Assembly: GCF_001281315.1 (NCBI RefSeq)
Contig: NZ_CP012479.1
Location: 1,054,001 to 1,118,000 of the forward strand
DNA length: 64,000 nt
Direction of reading: 5' to 3'
Origin: Arthrobacter sp. ERGS1:01
GTDB taxonomy: Bacteria; Actinomycetota; Actinomycetes; Actinomycetales; Micrococcaceae
A model generated the notes under the pieces. That model was not told the origin of the DNA, made no database searches, and saw only the letters and a list, made by a program, of their open reading frames with translations. Position numbers and translations under genes: made by a program. Positions 35,813 to 44,515 of the stretch are shown piece after piece; the first letter of the stretch is position 1; every line of letters begins with the position of its first letter.

Positions 35813-38488
35813 ATGGTGAAGCCAGGGGACGTGCCCGAATATCCGGCGCATTGGGAGGCCGATGTCGTGCTGCGCGACGGCGGAACGGGCCATTTGCGGC
35901 CCATGACGGCCGCGGACGCCGACGCCGTGCAGGCCTTCCACATGGCCCAGTCGCAAAATTCCATCTACCTGCGCTTCTTCACCTACAAGTCCAAGCTGAC
36001 CGCCAAGGAGCTGCGCCGCTTCACCGAACTGGACTATCGGGACCGGGTGGCGCTGGTCATCACCCGTGGTGCGGAGATCATCGGCATTGGCCGCTACGAC
36101 CGCCTCGATGATCCCACCGAGGCGGAGGTGGCGTTCAACGTCTCCGACGCCAACCAGGGCCGCGGGCTTGGCTCCATCCTGCTCGAGCACCTGGCCGCGG
36201 CCGCCCGGGAGAACGGCATCGACAAGTTCACCGCCGAGGTCCTGCCGGAAAACCGCAAGATGCTCCAGGTCTTCTCCGACGCCGGCTACGAGGTGCACCG
36301 GCACTTCGAGGACGGCGTCGTGTCCCTGGAGTTCCAGATCGACCCGACGGAAAAATCCCGGGCGGTCATGGAATCCCGGGAACACCGCGCCGAGGCGCGC
36401 AGCGTGGCCGGTCTCCTGGCCCCGGCATCGGTGGCCGTCATCGGCGCCAGCCGGGCCTGGGGGAGCGTGGGCCAGCAGCTCCTGGAGCACATTGTGGAGG
36501 GGCGGTTCACCGGCGCCGTGCACGCGGTCAACCACGACGCCCTGGAGGTGTCGGGCATGATGCCGCACGCCAGGATCGCCGAGGTCCCCGGACCCGTGGA
36601 CCTGGCCGTGATCGCCGTCCCCTACGACCAAGTGCCCGCCGTCGTGGACCAGTGCGGGGCCGCAGGGGTGAAGGGCATCGTGGTGGTCACCGCCGGATTC
36701 GCCGACGACGGCGCTCGCGGGCTGGCCCGCCAGCGCGCCCTGGTGCGCCAGGCCCGGGCCAACGGCATGCGCCTGGTGGGACCGGCCTCTCTGGGCCTGG
36801 CCAACACGGATCCCGCCGTGTCACTGAACGCCTCCATGGCGCCCGGCCTGCCCCTGCGGGGAGGGCTGGGCATCTTCAGCCAGTCGGCCGCCCTGGGGGT
36901 GTCCCTCTACGCGTCCATGAGCCGGCGCGAGATCGGCCTGTCCACGGTGCTGTCCGCCGGGAACCGAGCCGACGTTTCCGGCAACGACCTCATGCAGTTC
37001 TGGGAGGACGACCCCCACACCACCGTATGCGGACTGTACCTGGAATCCATCGGCAACCCGCGCAAGTTCTCCCGGATCTCCCGGCGGCTGGCCCGCAGCA
37101 AACCCGTCATCGTCGCCAAGTCCGACACCATGGGGCTGCGACTGCCCCCGGGGCACGCAGTACGCACCACCCAGGCACCGGCCGGCGCGCTTGACGCCAT
37201 GCTGCGCCAATCCGGCGTCATCCGCGTCAACACGATCGAGGAGCTGGCCGACGTCGCACAGATCGTGGTCGGCCAGCCGCTGCCACGGGGGCCCAGGCTC
37301 GCCGTCGTGGGCAACTCCCTGGCCCTTGGCACCGTGGTCGCCGACTCCGCCGAACAACTCGGCCTCACGGTCACCAGCATGGACAACGCCCTGGCGCTGG
37401 ACACCGGCCAGTCACGGGCCCTGCCGTTGTTGGCCCACACCCTGGGGGAGGCCCTGGCCCGCGACGACGTCGATTCCGCCATCGTGACCCTGCTGCCCGT
37501 CACCGGGCTCACCATCGACGCGATCGCCGGTACGCTCAGGGCCTGCTCGGAGACGGCGGGCAAACCCGTCATCGCCGTCTTCACCGGCATCGTGGACGCC
37601 GGCATCCAGGTCAACCGCCAGCTCGACGGCGGCCTGCCGTCCTATTCGAGCCCCGGCACCGCCATCGCGGCGCTCGCAGCCGTGACGCGCTACGCCCACT
37701 GGCTCACGCTGGAAAAGCCAAGCTTCGACCGCCCCGCCGGCGTGGACACCGACGCCGTGACAGCCCTCTTGGAGCAATGGCTGGAGGGCATCGAGGGGGA
37801 TGGGCTGCTGAGCCTGGATGCGGGCCGCACCCGGGAGCTGTTGGGCCACTACGGGATCGAGGTGCTCGAATCCGTGCCGTTCCACAGCGACGACGAGGCC
37901 GTGGCGGCCGCCGAACGGCTCGGCTGGCCGGTGGCCATCAAGACCCTTGACCCGGCGTTGCGGCACCGGCTGGACCTGGGCGGGGTGCGCATCAACATTG
38001 AAAACGCCCCGTCGCTGCGCCGGAACATCGGCCAGATGCGCAAACTGCTCGAACAGTACGGCCACGTCGAACTGGAGGTCCAGTCCATGGCCGAGGTGGG
38101 CCAGTCGTGCACCCTGCGCGCCATCGAGGACCCGCTGCTGGGTCCCGTGGTGTCGTTCGGGCTGTCCGGGGATGCGGTGAACCTCCTCGACGATTGGGCG
38201 CACCGGGTGCCGCCGCTGTCCGTGGGCGACACGGCCGAACTGGTCCGCTCACCCCGGGCCGCCGTGAAGCTGTTTGGCTACGGGGGGCTGCCGGCCGGAA
38301 ACGTTGCGGCGCTCGAGGACCTGGTTGCCCGGGTGGGGCTCATGAAGGACGAACACCCGGAAATTGCGTGGGTGGAGTTCAACCCGATCCTGGTGGGACC
38401 CAGCCGGGTGACGGTGCTCGCCGTCGAACTTCGCATCGGCAACCCGGCACGACGCACCGACAGCGCCCGCCGGGCCCTGGTTTCCTAG
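35813..38488 (+). CDS. GNAT/acyl-CoA ligase (NDP-forming type) fusion, Pat-like protein acetyltransferase, 891 aa
   Basis: An N-terminal GNAT domain (about 25-165, acetyl-CoA loop DANQGRGLGSILLEHL) is joined to the CoA-binding, succinyl-CoA-ligase-like and ATP-grasp parts of an NDP-forming acyl-CoA synthetase (about 200-885). This order is known for actinobacterial lysine acetyltransferases of the Pat type, which modify metabolic enzymes such as acetyl-CoA synthetase. In E. coli PatZ the GNAT is at the other end. The CoA-ligase part looks catalytically dead: where active relatives have GPNCLG, this protein reads GPASLG (about residue 323). The domain then acts as a regulatory sensor rather than a ligase. 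Probably cytoplasmic. Confidence 0.88.
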   Translation: MVKPGDVPEYPAHWEADVVLRDGGTGHLRPMTAADADAVQAFHMAQSQNSIYLRFFTYKSKLTAKELRRFTELDYRDRVALVITRGAEIIGIGRYDRLDDPTEAEVAFNVSDANQGRGLGSILLEHLAAAARENGIDKFTAEVLPENRKMLQVFSDAGYEVHRHFEDGVVSLEFQIDPTEKSRAVMESREHRAEARSVAGLLAPASVAVIGASRAWGSVGQQLLEHIVEGRFTGAVHAVNHDALEVSGMMPHARIAEVPGPVDLAVIAVPYDQVPAVVDQCGAAGVKGIVVVTAGFADDGARGLARQRALVRQARANGMRLVGPASLGLANTDPAVSLNASMAPGLPLRGGLGIFSQSAALGVSLYASMSRREIGLSTVLSAGNRADVSGNDLMQFWEDDPHTTVCGLYLESIGNPRKFSRISRRLARSKPVIVAKSDTMGLRLPPGHAVRTTQAPAGALDAMLRQSGVIRVNTIEELADVAQIVVGQPLPRGPRLAVVGNSLALGTVVADSAEQLGLTVTSMDNALALDTGQSRALPLLAHTLGEALARDDVDSAIVTLLPVTGLTIDAIAGTLRACSETAGKPVIAVFTGIVDAGIQVNRQLDGGLPSYSSPGTAIAALAAVTRYAHWLTLEKPSFDRPAGVDTDAVTALLEQWLEGIEGDGLLSLDAGRTRELLGHYGIEVLESVPFHSDDEAVAAAERLGWPVAIKTLDPALRHRLDLGGVRINIENAPSLRRNIGQMRKLLEQYGHVELEVQSMAEVGQSCTLRAIEDPLLGPVVSFGLSGDAVNLLDDWAHRVPPLSVGDTAELVRSPRAAVKLFGYGGLPAGNVAALEDLVARVGLMKDEHPEIAWVEFNPILVGPSRVTVLAVELRIGNPARRTDSARRALVS

Positions 38489-38564
38489 CCCGGGCCCGCC
38501 GCCGGGGTGCCCGGACGGCACGGCCCGGTTCGCAACGGTCGTGGCAAAGTGCCAAAATGGTTGA

Positions 38565-39251
38565 ATGAACAGCTTCGGAGCCGGCGCCCCGGCCAACACC
38601 AAGGGCCGCGACCTGGAATCTGCACTTCAACGCGCCGGCTTCTACCCGCGGCTCGTGGCGGACGTGGTCAATGACGCCCTGGACGGACAGGAGTGCCTGG
38701 CCCATCTGGTGCACCTGGAAACCCACTTCGACAGGACCGAGGTGCACCGCCACATCACCGTCCTGGTGCTGACCGAGGACATGCTGGTCATCACCCACGT
38801 GGACGACCAGCAGCTCGACGACGCCGGCGAGCAGGTGGTGGCCCAGGTCTCCACCGAGTCGGTGCCGGTCAGCCAGATCCGCTCCGTGGTGCTCAGTTAC
38901 ACCTACGCCCAGCCGCAGGACTACAAGCCCTCCGACCCGGCCCGTGAACTGACTGTCTCGATCGCCTGGTCCGGCGGGCAGCGCGTCGACATGGGGCCGG
39001 CTGCCTGCGGGGACCCCAACTGCGACGCCGACCACGGCTACACCGGCACCATTGTCCAGGAGGACCTCGCCCTGCGGATCAGCGCCGAGGCCGAGGGCCT
39101 GCAGGCCGTGGCTGACGCCAAGGCCTTTGCCCGGGCACTGCGGGCCGTCAACACGGCCACGGGCGCCCCCGTCCACGCCGGCACGCCGGCGCCGGGGCCC
39201 AAGTTCCCCGTCCTGGGCCAGCGCCTGGGCCGATCCCACTACCGGCGCTGA
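38565..39251 (+). CDS. DUF5998 family protein, 228 aa
   Basis: Conserved actinobacterial protein of unknown function. A helical N-terminus (DLESALQRAGFYPRLVADVV) is followed by strands that look like a PH-like or beta-barrel fold (RHITVLVLTEDMLVITHVDD; IRSVVLSYTYAQP; ELTVSIAWSGGQRVDMGPA). A short CGDPNCDADHGYTG segment could bind a metal. No signal peptide or membrane helix. Seventy-six bases separate it from the Pat-like gene upstream and five from the phosphodiesterase downstream, so it is probably co-transcribed with the latter. The name rests on family pattern; the role is open. Confidence 0.8.
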   Translation: MNSFGAGAPANTKGRDLESALQRAGFYPRLVADVVNDALDGQECLAHLVHLETHFDRTEVHRHITVLVLTEDMLVITHVDDQQLDDAGEQVVAQVSTESVPVSQIRSVVLSYTYAQPQDYKPSDPARELTVSIAWSGGQRVDMGPAACGDPNCDADHGYTGTIVQEDLALRISAEAEGLQAVADAKAFARALRAVNTATGAPVHAGTPAPGPKFPVLGQRLGRSHYRR

Positions 39252-39256
39252 CGGGC

Positions 39257-40441
39257 GTGGGACAACCGGCACTGCCCGCAGCACCCGCCTATGGAAGCGG
39301 CACCGTCGCCGAGGTGTTCACCAGCGCCGCGGCGGCCCTGGGCGACGAACGCTTCAGCAACGCCCTGCGCCTGCCAACAAGCAAGCGCATTTGCGTGGTG
39401 CTCGTGGACGGGCTCGGCAAGGCCCTGTTGAAGCAGCGCGCCGGCCACGCACCTTTCCTGCGCGGGGTCATGGCGGCCGACGGCAGCGGTGAGCACCCGC
39501 GCACCCTCCAGGCCGCGTTCCCCAGCACCACGGCCACCTCGCTGGCCAGCCTGGGCACGGGCACGGTCCCCGGCAGCCACGGCATGCTCGGCTACGACGT
39601 CCTGGACCCTGACCAGGACAAGGTGGTGAACCTGCTGGGCAACTGGGATGCCGGCGTCGACCCCCACAGCTGGCAGCCCAACCCCACGGTGTTCGAGCAA
39701 TTGGCCGGACACATCCCCACCGCTACCGTCAGCCTGCCCAAGTTCGAACACTCACCCATGACCAAGGCGGCCCTGCGCGGCAGCACGTTCCTGGGCGCCA
39801 CATCCCCGCAGGCCCGCGTTGAACTGGCCGCACAGACGCTGGCGGAAAATCCCCGCATGCTCATGTACCTCTACTGGAGCGAACTGGACAAGGCCGGGCA
39901 CGCACACGGCACCGATTCCCCCCAGTGGGAACACCAGCTGGAGGAGCTCGACGCCGGCATGAAGCGGTTGGCCGCCACGGCTCCGACGGATACCCTGATT
40001 CTGTTGACCGCCGACCACGGCATGGTGGATGTGCCCCGTTCGGCGCGGATCGACTTCTCGCAGTTCCCCGATCTGGTGGTGGGCGTGCGGCACACAGCCG
40101 GCGAGCCGCGCATGGTGCACCTGTACCTGGAGCCCGACGCCGGAGCTGCGGCCCGCGACCGCCTCGTCGAGGCCTGGCTGGAACGTTTTGGCAAGAAGGC
40201 CTGGGTGCTCACCCGGGACGAGGCAGTGGCCGCCGGGTACTTCGGCGAGGTCCGTCCCGAGGCGGCCGGCCGGATCGGCGACGTCCTGGTGGTGGCGCGC
40301 GAAACGATCGCCTTCTACGACATGCGCCGGGTCCGCCCGCAGGCCATCGAGGTGGTGGGCCAGCACGGCTCCATCACGAAGGCCGAACGCGAGGTTCCGC
40401 TGCTGCGCATTCCGGCCACCGGCAAGCCGCGCCGCCGCTAG
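39257..40441 (+). CDS. Alkaline phosphatase superfamily phosphodiesterase/nucleotide pyrophosphatase-like, 394 aa
   Basis: A metal-dependent hydrolase of the type I phosphodiesterase/nucleotide pyrophosphatase family. Visible signature residues: VVLVDGLG (metal-binding Asp near the N-terminus), the nucleophile T91 in FPSTTATSLAS, ELDKAGHAHG (metal ligands Asp and His) and LLTADHGMVD (Asp-His pair). The residues needed for the two-zinc site are all there, so it should be active. No signal peptide is seen, so it is probably cytoplasmic. The GTG start lies five bases after the DUF5998 stop. The physiological substrate is unknown. Confidence 0.88.
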   Translation: MGQPALPAAPAYGSGTVAEVFTSAAAALGDERFSNALRLPTSKRICVVLVDGLGKALLKQRAGHAPFLRGVMAADGSGEHPRTLQAAFPSTTATSLASLGTGTVPGSHGMLGYDVLDPDQDKVVNLLGNWDAGVDPHSWQPNPTVFEQLAGHIPTATVSLPKFEHSPMTKAALRGSTFLGATSPQARVELAAQTLAENPRMLMYLYWSELDKAGHAHGTDSPQWEHQLEELDAGMKRLAATAPTDTLILLTADHGMVDVPRSARIDFSQFPDLVVGVRHTAGEPRMVHLYLEPDAGAAARDRLVEAWLERFGKKAWVLTRDEAVAAGYFGEVRPEAAGRIGDVLVVARETIAFYDMRRVRPQAIEVVGQHGSITKAEREVPLLRIPATGKPRRR

Positions 40442-40532
40442 GGGACTGCCTCGTTCGCCGGGCTAGTGCCTGACGGGCGAAACACTGCGCTGCGGCAGCC
40501 CAATACCAAGATTCCGGCGATCCAGTGGCTAA

Positions 40533-41030
40533 CTACGCACAGAGACCAGCTCTAACGGTGTGGATGTTCGGGGTTCCGAAATCGGATGACAACCACGCAT
40601 TTGCGCAAGCGGTGCTCTGTGAGTTCGCGAGACGCAGGTACGGGGTCCAGGCTGAGGCAGTTGTGTTGCGGATACTCACCCCAAATGCCGTGGAGCCGGC
40701 CTGGCGTCCCTCCGCCGCGATTGTCTGTTCGATCGTCACCGGGCTCGGAAACGACTGACTGTACAGAACCACCCTGGCCCAGTTTCCGTAGCAACCGAGC
40801 GACCAGCGAATTTCCAGTTTGCCAATCTCCTTACCCATCGTGACCCCGCGCTGGCCGTAAATCCCCACGGACTTCACGGACTCCACGGTCATCGCGTTCG
40901 AGTACCCGGATGGGTCTCCATTGCCCCCAAAGCTCGTACTACTTGCCGCTTGAGCCGGCACCGCGCTCAGCACCCCAAAACTCGCCGCCACCATGCCTGC
41001 AAGAACTGCTGTCTTCCAGTTCTTGAACAT
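40533..41030 (-). CDS. Secreted protein of about 165 aa, possible DUF2690-like
   Basis: The ATG at 41030 has GGGGG six bases upstream and opens a classic signal peptide (MFKNWKTAVLAGMVAASFGV, cleavage after AVPAQAA). The mature part is about 135 residues. It contains VGIYGQRGVTMGKEIGKLEIRWS, then a Cys/Trp segment (LGCYGNWARVVLYS) reminiscent of DUF2690 secreted proteins. Two further Cys occur near the end (STACANAW and AGLCA). The codons are less GC-biased than in neighbours, and the gene sits in an AT-richer patch, suggesting acquired DNA. Function unknown; the family match is a guess from a short motif. Confidence 0.7.
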   Translation of the reverse strand: MFKNWKTAVLAGMVAASFGVLSAVPAQAASSTSFGGNGDPSGYSNAMTVESVKSVGIYGQRGVTMGKEIGKLEIRWSLGCYGNWARVVLYSQSFPSPVTIEQTIAAEGRQAGSTAFGVSIRNTTASAWTPYLRLANSQSTACANAWLSSDFGTPNIHTVRAGLCA

Positions 41031-41527
41031 CTCAAACCCCCTGGTTAGTAGCCGATGTTCTACTTGAGAAAGGCCGGCGGTGACGGGGCCAGACCCCAAA
41101 CGGGTGACATCTGGAGCTGGCCATTCCCTGCGCGGATGCCCATCCTGGCTCGGCAGGCATTACTCGTGATCCCGGCCCCTCCCGGATCCCGTCCCGCAGC
41201 AAGGTAATAAGTGTGGCCTTTGAAATAGTGAAATATCCAACGCATAGGATTTGTCGAGTGTCTTAGCGGTTTGTATTTGGGTGGACACATTTTGACGCAC
41301 TGACGACCCTCACCGCGATAAAACGCATGGCGTGTTCCATTACGTCACCAACACGCCGATCCATCCTTGTCGCGAGGAAAGTTATCCTGCTTGCAATAGG
41401 ATCGACACCATCTCGTCAAACAACAAAACCATCATTACCTCGCACCCCGGTGGAATTTGTAGATAGCGAAGATGAATACACTATCCGTAACGGTTCGCCT
41501 GATGGCTGACTATTCCAAGGAGTAATT
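41031..41527. other. 497-base gap without a supportable gene between two divergent secreted-protein genes
   Basis: Only short, composition-driven open frames are present. The right half is clearly AT-richer than the rest of the window. A TTGACG at 41292 with GATAAA 19 bases later is a weak promoter candidate for the plus-strand gene. A 17-base element related to the palindrome at 41958-42010 lies at 41224-41240. Confidence 0.5.
41224..41240. repeat. Left copy of a 17-base repeat (GAAATAGTGAAATATCC)
   Basis: It matches 16 of 17 bases of 41961-41977, the left arm of the large palindrome on the other side of the small secreted-protein gene. The two copies are 737 bases apart in direct orientation. 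Confidence 0.6.
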
Positions 41528-41806
41528 ATGAATATCAAACGTAAACTCGCCGCCGTCGCGCTCACGGTCGGATTGCTTACCGGTGCAGGAGCCGTGGCTG
41601 TAGCGCCTGCGCAGGCCGCTACTGGCTGGGCACTCCAGAGCAGCACAAAAAGCTGCTTTCACGCTAGCTGGGGCGAATCCTGCACATATACAAAAACCTA
41701 CAAGCGGACGTCAGCATTTTGCGCCAAGCCTGCCGGCAGCCTGACGGGTGGACTCGCAGCCTGGTACTCGTATTGCTACAAGACAGAACGCACCTACAGC
41801 AACTAA
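41528..41806 (+). CDS. Small secreted Cys-containing protein, 92 aa, function unknown
   Basis: A strong ribosome site (AAGGAG five bases before ATG) leads into a signal peptide (basic MNIKRKL, hydrophobic core, cleavage after VAPAQAA). The mature peptide is about 60 residues. It has four cysteines (KSCFHAS, GESCTYT, AFCAKPA, YSYCYKT), enough for two disulfides, and is rich in Ser, Thr, Tyr and Lys. No family is recognised. A small exported Cys-bridged peptide could be a bacteriocin-like toxin, an inhibitor or an envelope protein; nothing nearby decides. The AT-richer codon use and the repeats on both sides suggest a mobile or recently gained cassette. Confidence 0.75.
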   Translation: MNIKRKLAAVALTVGLLTGAGAVAVAPAQAATGWALQSSTKSCFHASWGESCTYTKTYKRTSAFCAKPAGSLTGGLAAWYSYCYKTERTYSN

Positions 41807-41957
41807 CGCCAGACTGGGCTCGTTACAGCCAATGTCCCGAACACCATCAAATACTCCAGGCCCGAGGAAATTGATGCCCAACAAGGACGCAATCGCAGGT
41901 GCTATTTACCGACGGTTGATGGCCATCGAAATTTGATTATCGAGTTCGAGGGTGATT

Positions 41958-42010
41958 TGTGAAAAAGTGAAATATCCGGCCCCAATCGTCGGATATTTCA
42001 CTTTTTCACA
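41958..42010. repeat. 21-bp perfect inverted repeat downstream of sepH
   Basis: Arms 41958-41978 and 41990-42010 are perfect reverse complements with an 11-base loop. The arms are AT-rich (GTGAAAAAGTGAAATATCCG). It lies 42 bases past the sepH stop and may terminate sepH, but its sequence is shared with the element at 41224-41240. The rest of 41807-42052 holds no gene I can support. Confidence 0.85.
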
Positions 42011-42052
42011 GGCCATTCCTAAAAGCCTAGCCTTGCCACCTGACAAACGCCT

Positions 42053-43387
42053 TTAGTCGCCCTTGGTGCCAAACACGATCTCGTCCCAGCTGGGGACGCT
42101 GGAGCGCTTGGGCTTGGCGGCAGCCTTGCGTTCCAGCCGGGCAGCGACCTCGCTGTCCGAGGGGCCGTCGGCCTCCACGGGGGCCGGAGCCGGGGTCTGT
42201 GCCGGGGCGGGGGTGGTGTCGACGCCGTGCTCGTCGGCCGTGCTGCGCAGCGACGGTGCGCCCGAAAGCGTGATTTCGCGGGTGTCCGTGCTGACCTCGC
42301 TCACGCCCACCGCGTGGTGGTCGTCGTGGTCGTGGCCGTGCAGGTTCGGCGCCAGGGACAGGAACGGGATGGACCGCAGCCGCTTCTTGCCGTGCGCGGC
42401 GTGTTCGGTGGCGCGGGCCTCGGTGTGATCGACGTCGTCGGCCGGTGCGGCGTCGTCGGCAGCGGCCTCCGCCGCCTCCTCGGGGGCATCCTGCTCATCG
42501 CGGGGGTGCGCGGCCGGCACGTGCGTGCCCAGCATGGCGGCAAGTTCGTCGTCGCCGTCCTCGTCGATGCCCAAGCGCTGGCCGCGGCGCGAACGCAGCA
42601 TGTCCAGCAGGCCCGTCCCCGGGTACTCGTCGTCGGCCTGGTCCTCGGCGGCCCCGGCGTCGACGCCGTCGGCCTCCGGATCGTCCAGCTCGGAGGTGTC
42701 GGTTTCAAAATCAAAGGGGCGGTCCGCGACAGCGGCGAGGCGGCGTTCGGGGACGGGGCCGTCCACCGGTTCCAGCTCGCTGAGCTGCTGCGCCCAACGG
42801 TTGGCGTTGAACAGCGATTTCCGGCCGGTGTGGTACGTCCAGCGGGCCGGGGCCGGCTCGCCAATGCTCGTGGAGGCCCATTCGGTGCCGGGTTCAAAGT
42901 CCGCCGTGACGGTCCAGGAACCGTCGTGGACGCGCCAGGCGTCCCAGCGCAGCGTGCGCGGGTCAATGCCAAAGGCGCCCAAGCGGTGCACGACCATTTC
43001 ATCCAGCGTCGCCGAGTTCTCTCCAAAGGCGGAACGGTAGCCGTCATTGCCGGGAGTGGCGCCAGCCACCTCCACCTTGCGGGCCTGCGCGGCGACGTGC
43101 TCGCGTTCGGCCAGCACGGGGCCCTCGTAACGGCGCACCTGCTCCAGGGAAAGCCCGGAATGTTCGGCCACGTCGGCGGCCGTGGCACCGCCACGGATCT
43201 GGGCCTGGATTTCCCGCGGGGACAAACGGGTCCCGGAGGAGCCGCCCTGCGAGGGCCGGCGCGGGGACCGGGTGGTTGCCATGCGCAACGCTTCGTCAAT
43301 GGGCAGCAGGAAAATTTCTCCGCCGGTTCCACTGAGAAGCAGGTGTTCGCCATCTTCATGGACACCCACCAAACGTAGATCCGTCAT
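42053..43387 (-). CDS. sepH: Septation protein SepH (DUF3071), 444 aa
   Basis: An actinobacterial cell-division protein; in Streptomyces SepH binds FtsZ and promotes filament assembly. The conserved N-terminus is present (MTDLRLVGVHEDGEHLLLSG), with the helix-turn-helix-like segment LSPREIQAQIRGGATAADVAEHSG and the VRRYEGPVLAEREHVA helix. A second conserved block follows (WDAWRVHDGSWTVTADFEPG). The C-terminal half is a long disordered acidic, Ala- and Pro-rich region, ending with a short conserved SSVPSWDEIVFG tail. The start is the ATG at 43387 with GGAGG five bases upstream. It is divergent from the DUF4193 gene. Confidence 0.93.
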   Translation of the reverse strand: MTDLRLVGVHEDGEHLLLSGTGGEIFLLPIDEALRMATTRSPRRPSQGGSSGTRLSPREIQAQIRGGATAADVAEHSGLSLEQVRRYEGPVLAEREHVAAQARKVEVAGATPGNDGYRSAFGENSATLDEMVVHRLGAFGIDPRTLRWDAWRVHDGSWTVTADFEPGTEWASTSIGEPAPARWTYHTGRKSLFNANRWAQQLSELEPVDGPVPERRLAAVADRPFDFETDTSELDDPEADGVDAGAAEDQADDEYPGTGLLDMLRSRRGQRLGIDEDGDDELAAMLGTHVPAAHPRDEQDAPEEAAEAAADDAAPADDVDHTEARATEHAAHGKKRLRSIPFLSLAPNLHGHDHDDHHAVGVSEVSTDTREITLSGAPSLRSTADEHGVDTTPAPAQTPAPAPVEADGPSDSEVAARLERKAAAKPKRSSVPSWDEIVFGTKGD

Positions 43388-43564
43388 GCTGCCCTCCAAA
43401 GGTCCTCTAGTTACACTGAAAAACTTTGCCACTGAACGCCGGCAAATCCTACGACCGGCGCAGGCGTGGCGTGAACGGGTCTGAAATTCCCGCCTATTCG
43501 CCGCCAGAGCGACCGGCCGCTACGCCTGCCGCGAACGCGGGCATATTTGTGGCCGTGCCAATCG

Positions 43565-43594
43565 TTGACGTCTCTAGGGTAATGGCTGTATTTG
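43565..43594 (+). promoter_or_regulatory. Possible promoter of the DUF4193 gene
   Basis: TTGACG at 43565-43570 is followed after 18 bases by TATTTG at 43589-43594, about 40 bases before the start codon. The match is moderate. Confidence 0.4.
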
Positions 43595-43634
43595 CCCTGG
43601 TGGTGAAGTCAACGAAAAAGGTAGTGGAGTAAAA

Positions 43635-43934
43635 ATGGCAACTGATTATGATGCACCGCGCAAGACCGAGGAGGAAACGGCCCGCGAGAGCTTCCAACTC
43701 CAGACGGTGCGCCCGTCGGGACAGTCCTCGGCCGTCGTCGATTTTGACGAGACCGATCTTGCCGACAGCTATGAGCTTCCCGGTGCGGACCTGTCGGGGG
43801 AGGAGCTCGCCGTTGAGGTGATGCCGGCCCAGGCCGACGAATTTACGTGTTCGTCGTGCTTCCTGGTGCGGCACCGCTCCCAGCTGGCCCGCGAAAAGGA
43901 CGGGCTGATGTACTGCCGGGACTGCGAAGGCTAG
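43635..43934 (+). CDS. DUF4193 family zinc-ribbon protein, 99 aa
   Basis: A small, very acidic actinobacterial protein. The first two thirds are a charged region (MATDYDAPRKTEEETARES; DFDETDLADSYELPG). The C-terminus is a zinc ribbon with CSSC and CRDC pairs 21 residues apart (FTCSSCFLVRHRSQLA; YCRDCEG). The ATG is preceded by GGAG six bases upstream. It stands next to dut and DUF3093, as in mycobacteria, but its function is unknown; a role as an RNA polymerase- or ribosome-associated factor would be speculation. Its stop codon overlaps the stop of the convergent DUF3093 gene by four bases. Confidence 0.88.
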   Translation: MATDYDAPRKTEEETARESFQLQTVRPSGQSSAVVDFDETDLADSYELPGADLSGEELAVEVMPAQADEFTCSSCFLVRHRSQLAREKDGLMYCRDCEG

Positions 43935-44419
43935 TTGGCGCGGTCCGGGTTTGCGCCCAGGGCGGCGGCCAGGTGCTCGGGATTGCGGGAGGACGCAAGC
44001 CAGTACGGCGTGGCGTCGTTGGGGTCCGTGATCTCGATCTTGACCACGGGGTTGATCCAGCCGCGGATGCACAGGTAGGCCAGGCCGTTGAGCTTGGTTC
44101 CGCGCTGCGCCGTGGCGTCCTCGCCGCGGTAGGCGGTGACCTCACCGATGTACTGGCGTTCGATCACGGCCCGCCCCACCTGCAAGGTGGTGGCGGTGAC
44201 CTCGATCTTCGGTGTCGACAGCACCAGCAGCACGGTCTGGAGCACCAGCAGGCCGGCGAACGCCAAGTAGCCGGCCAGCGGGCTGATGGGGATCAGGATC
44301 AGGATGCCCGCTGACGACAACCCCAGCACGATCACCCAGGCCCAAACATTGGGCCACAGTTTTTCGGTGTACGTCGCTGTGGACAGGGGGGTGGCGTTGA
44401 GCGCCGACTCGGAAGACAT
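43931..44419 (-). CDS. DUF3093 membrane protein, 162 aa
   Basis: Two adjacent membrane helices (about 26-46 and 48-68: WAWVIVLGLSSAGILILIP, LAGYLAFAGLLVLQTVLLVL) are followed by a soluble C-terminal domain of about 95 residues with a PH-like strand pattern (IEVTATTLQVGRAVIERQYIG; VVKIEITDPND). This is the DUF3093 architecture, found next to dut in many actinobacteria. The function is unknown. The stop overlaps the convergent DUF4193 stop, and the start faces the dut promoter region. No helpful operon partners on its own strand. Confidence 0.85.
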   Translation of the reverse strand: MSSESALNATPLSTATYTEKLWPNVWAWVIVLGLSSAGILILIPISPLAGYLAFAGLLVLQTVLLVLSTPKIEVTATTLQVGRAVIERQYIGEVTAYRGEDATAQRGTKLNGLAYLCIRGWINPVVKIEITDPNDATPYWLASSRNPEHLAAALGANPDRAN

Positions 44420-44515
44420 GGGTCAAGCTTTTCACCTTTTGGCCCTTAATTCATCTTGGGCCCGCCTGCCGGGCGGTGGGCGCCCCGGCGTTGGTTCGCG
44501 ATAGAGTGAGTTGTT

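Noticed and set aside
41060..41290. 76-codon minus-strand frame between the two secreted-protein genes
   Set aside because: No convincing ribosome site, no domain and odd composition; probably chance in an AT-richer stretch. The 60-codon frame at 41327-41509 was rejected for the same reason.
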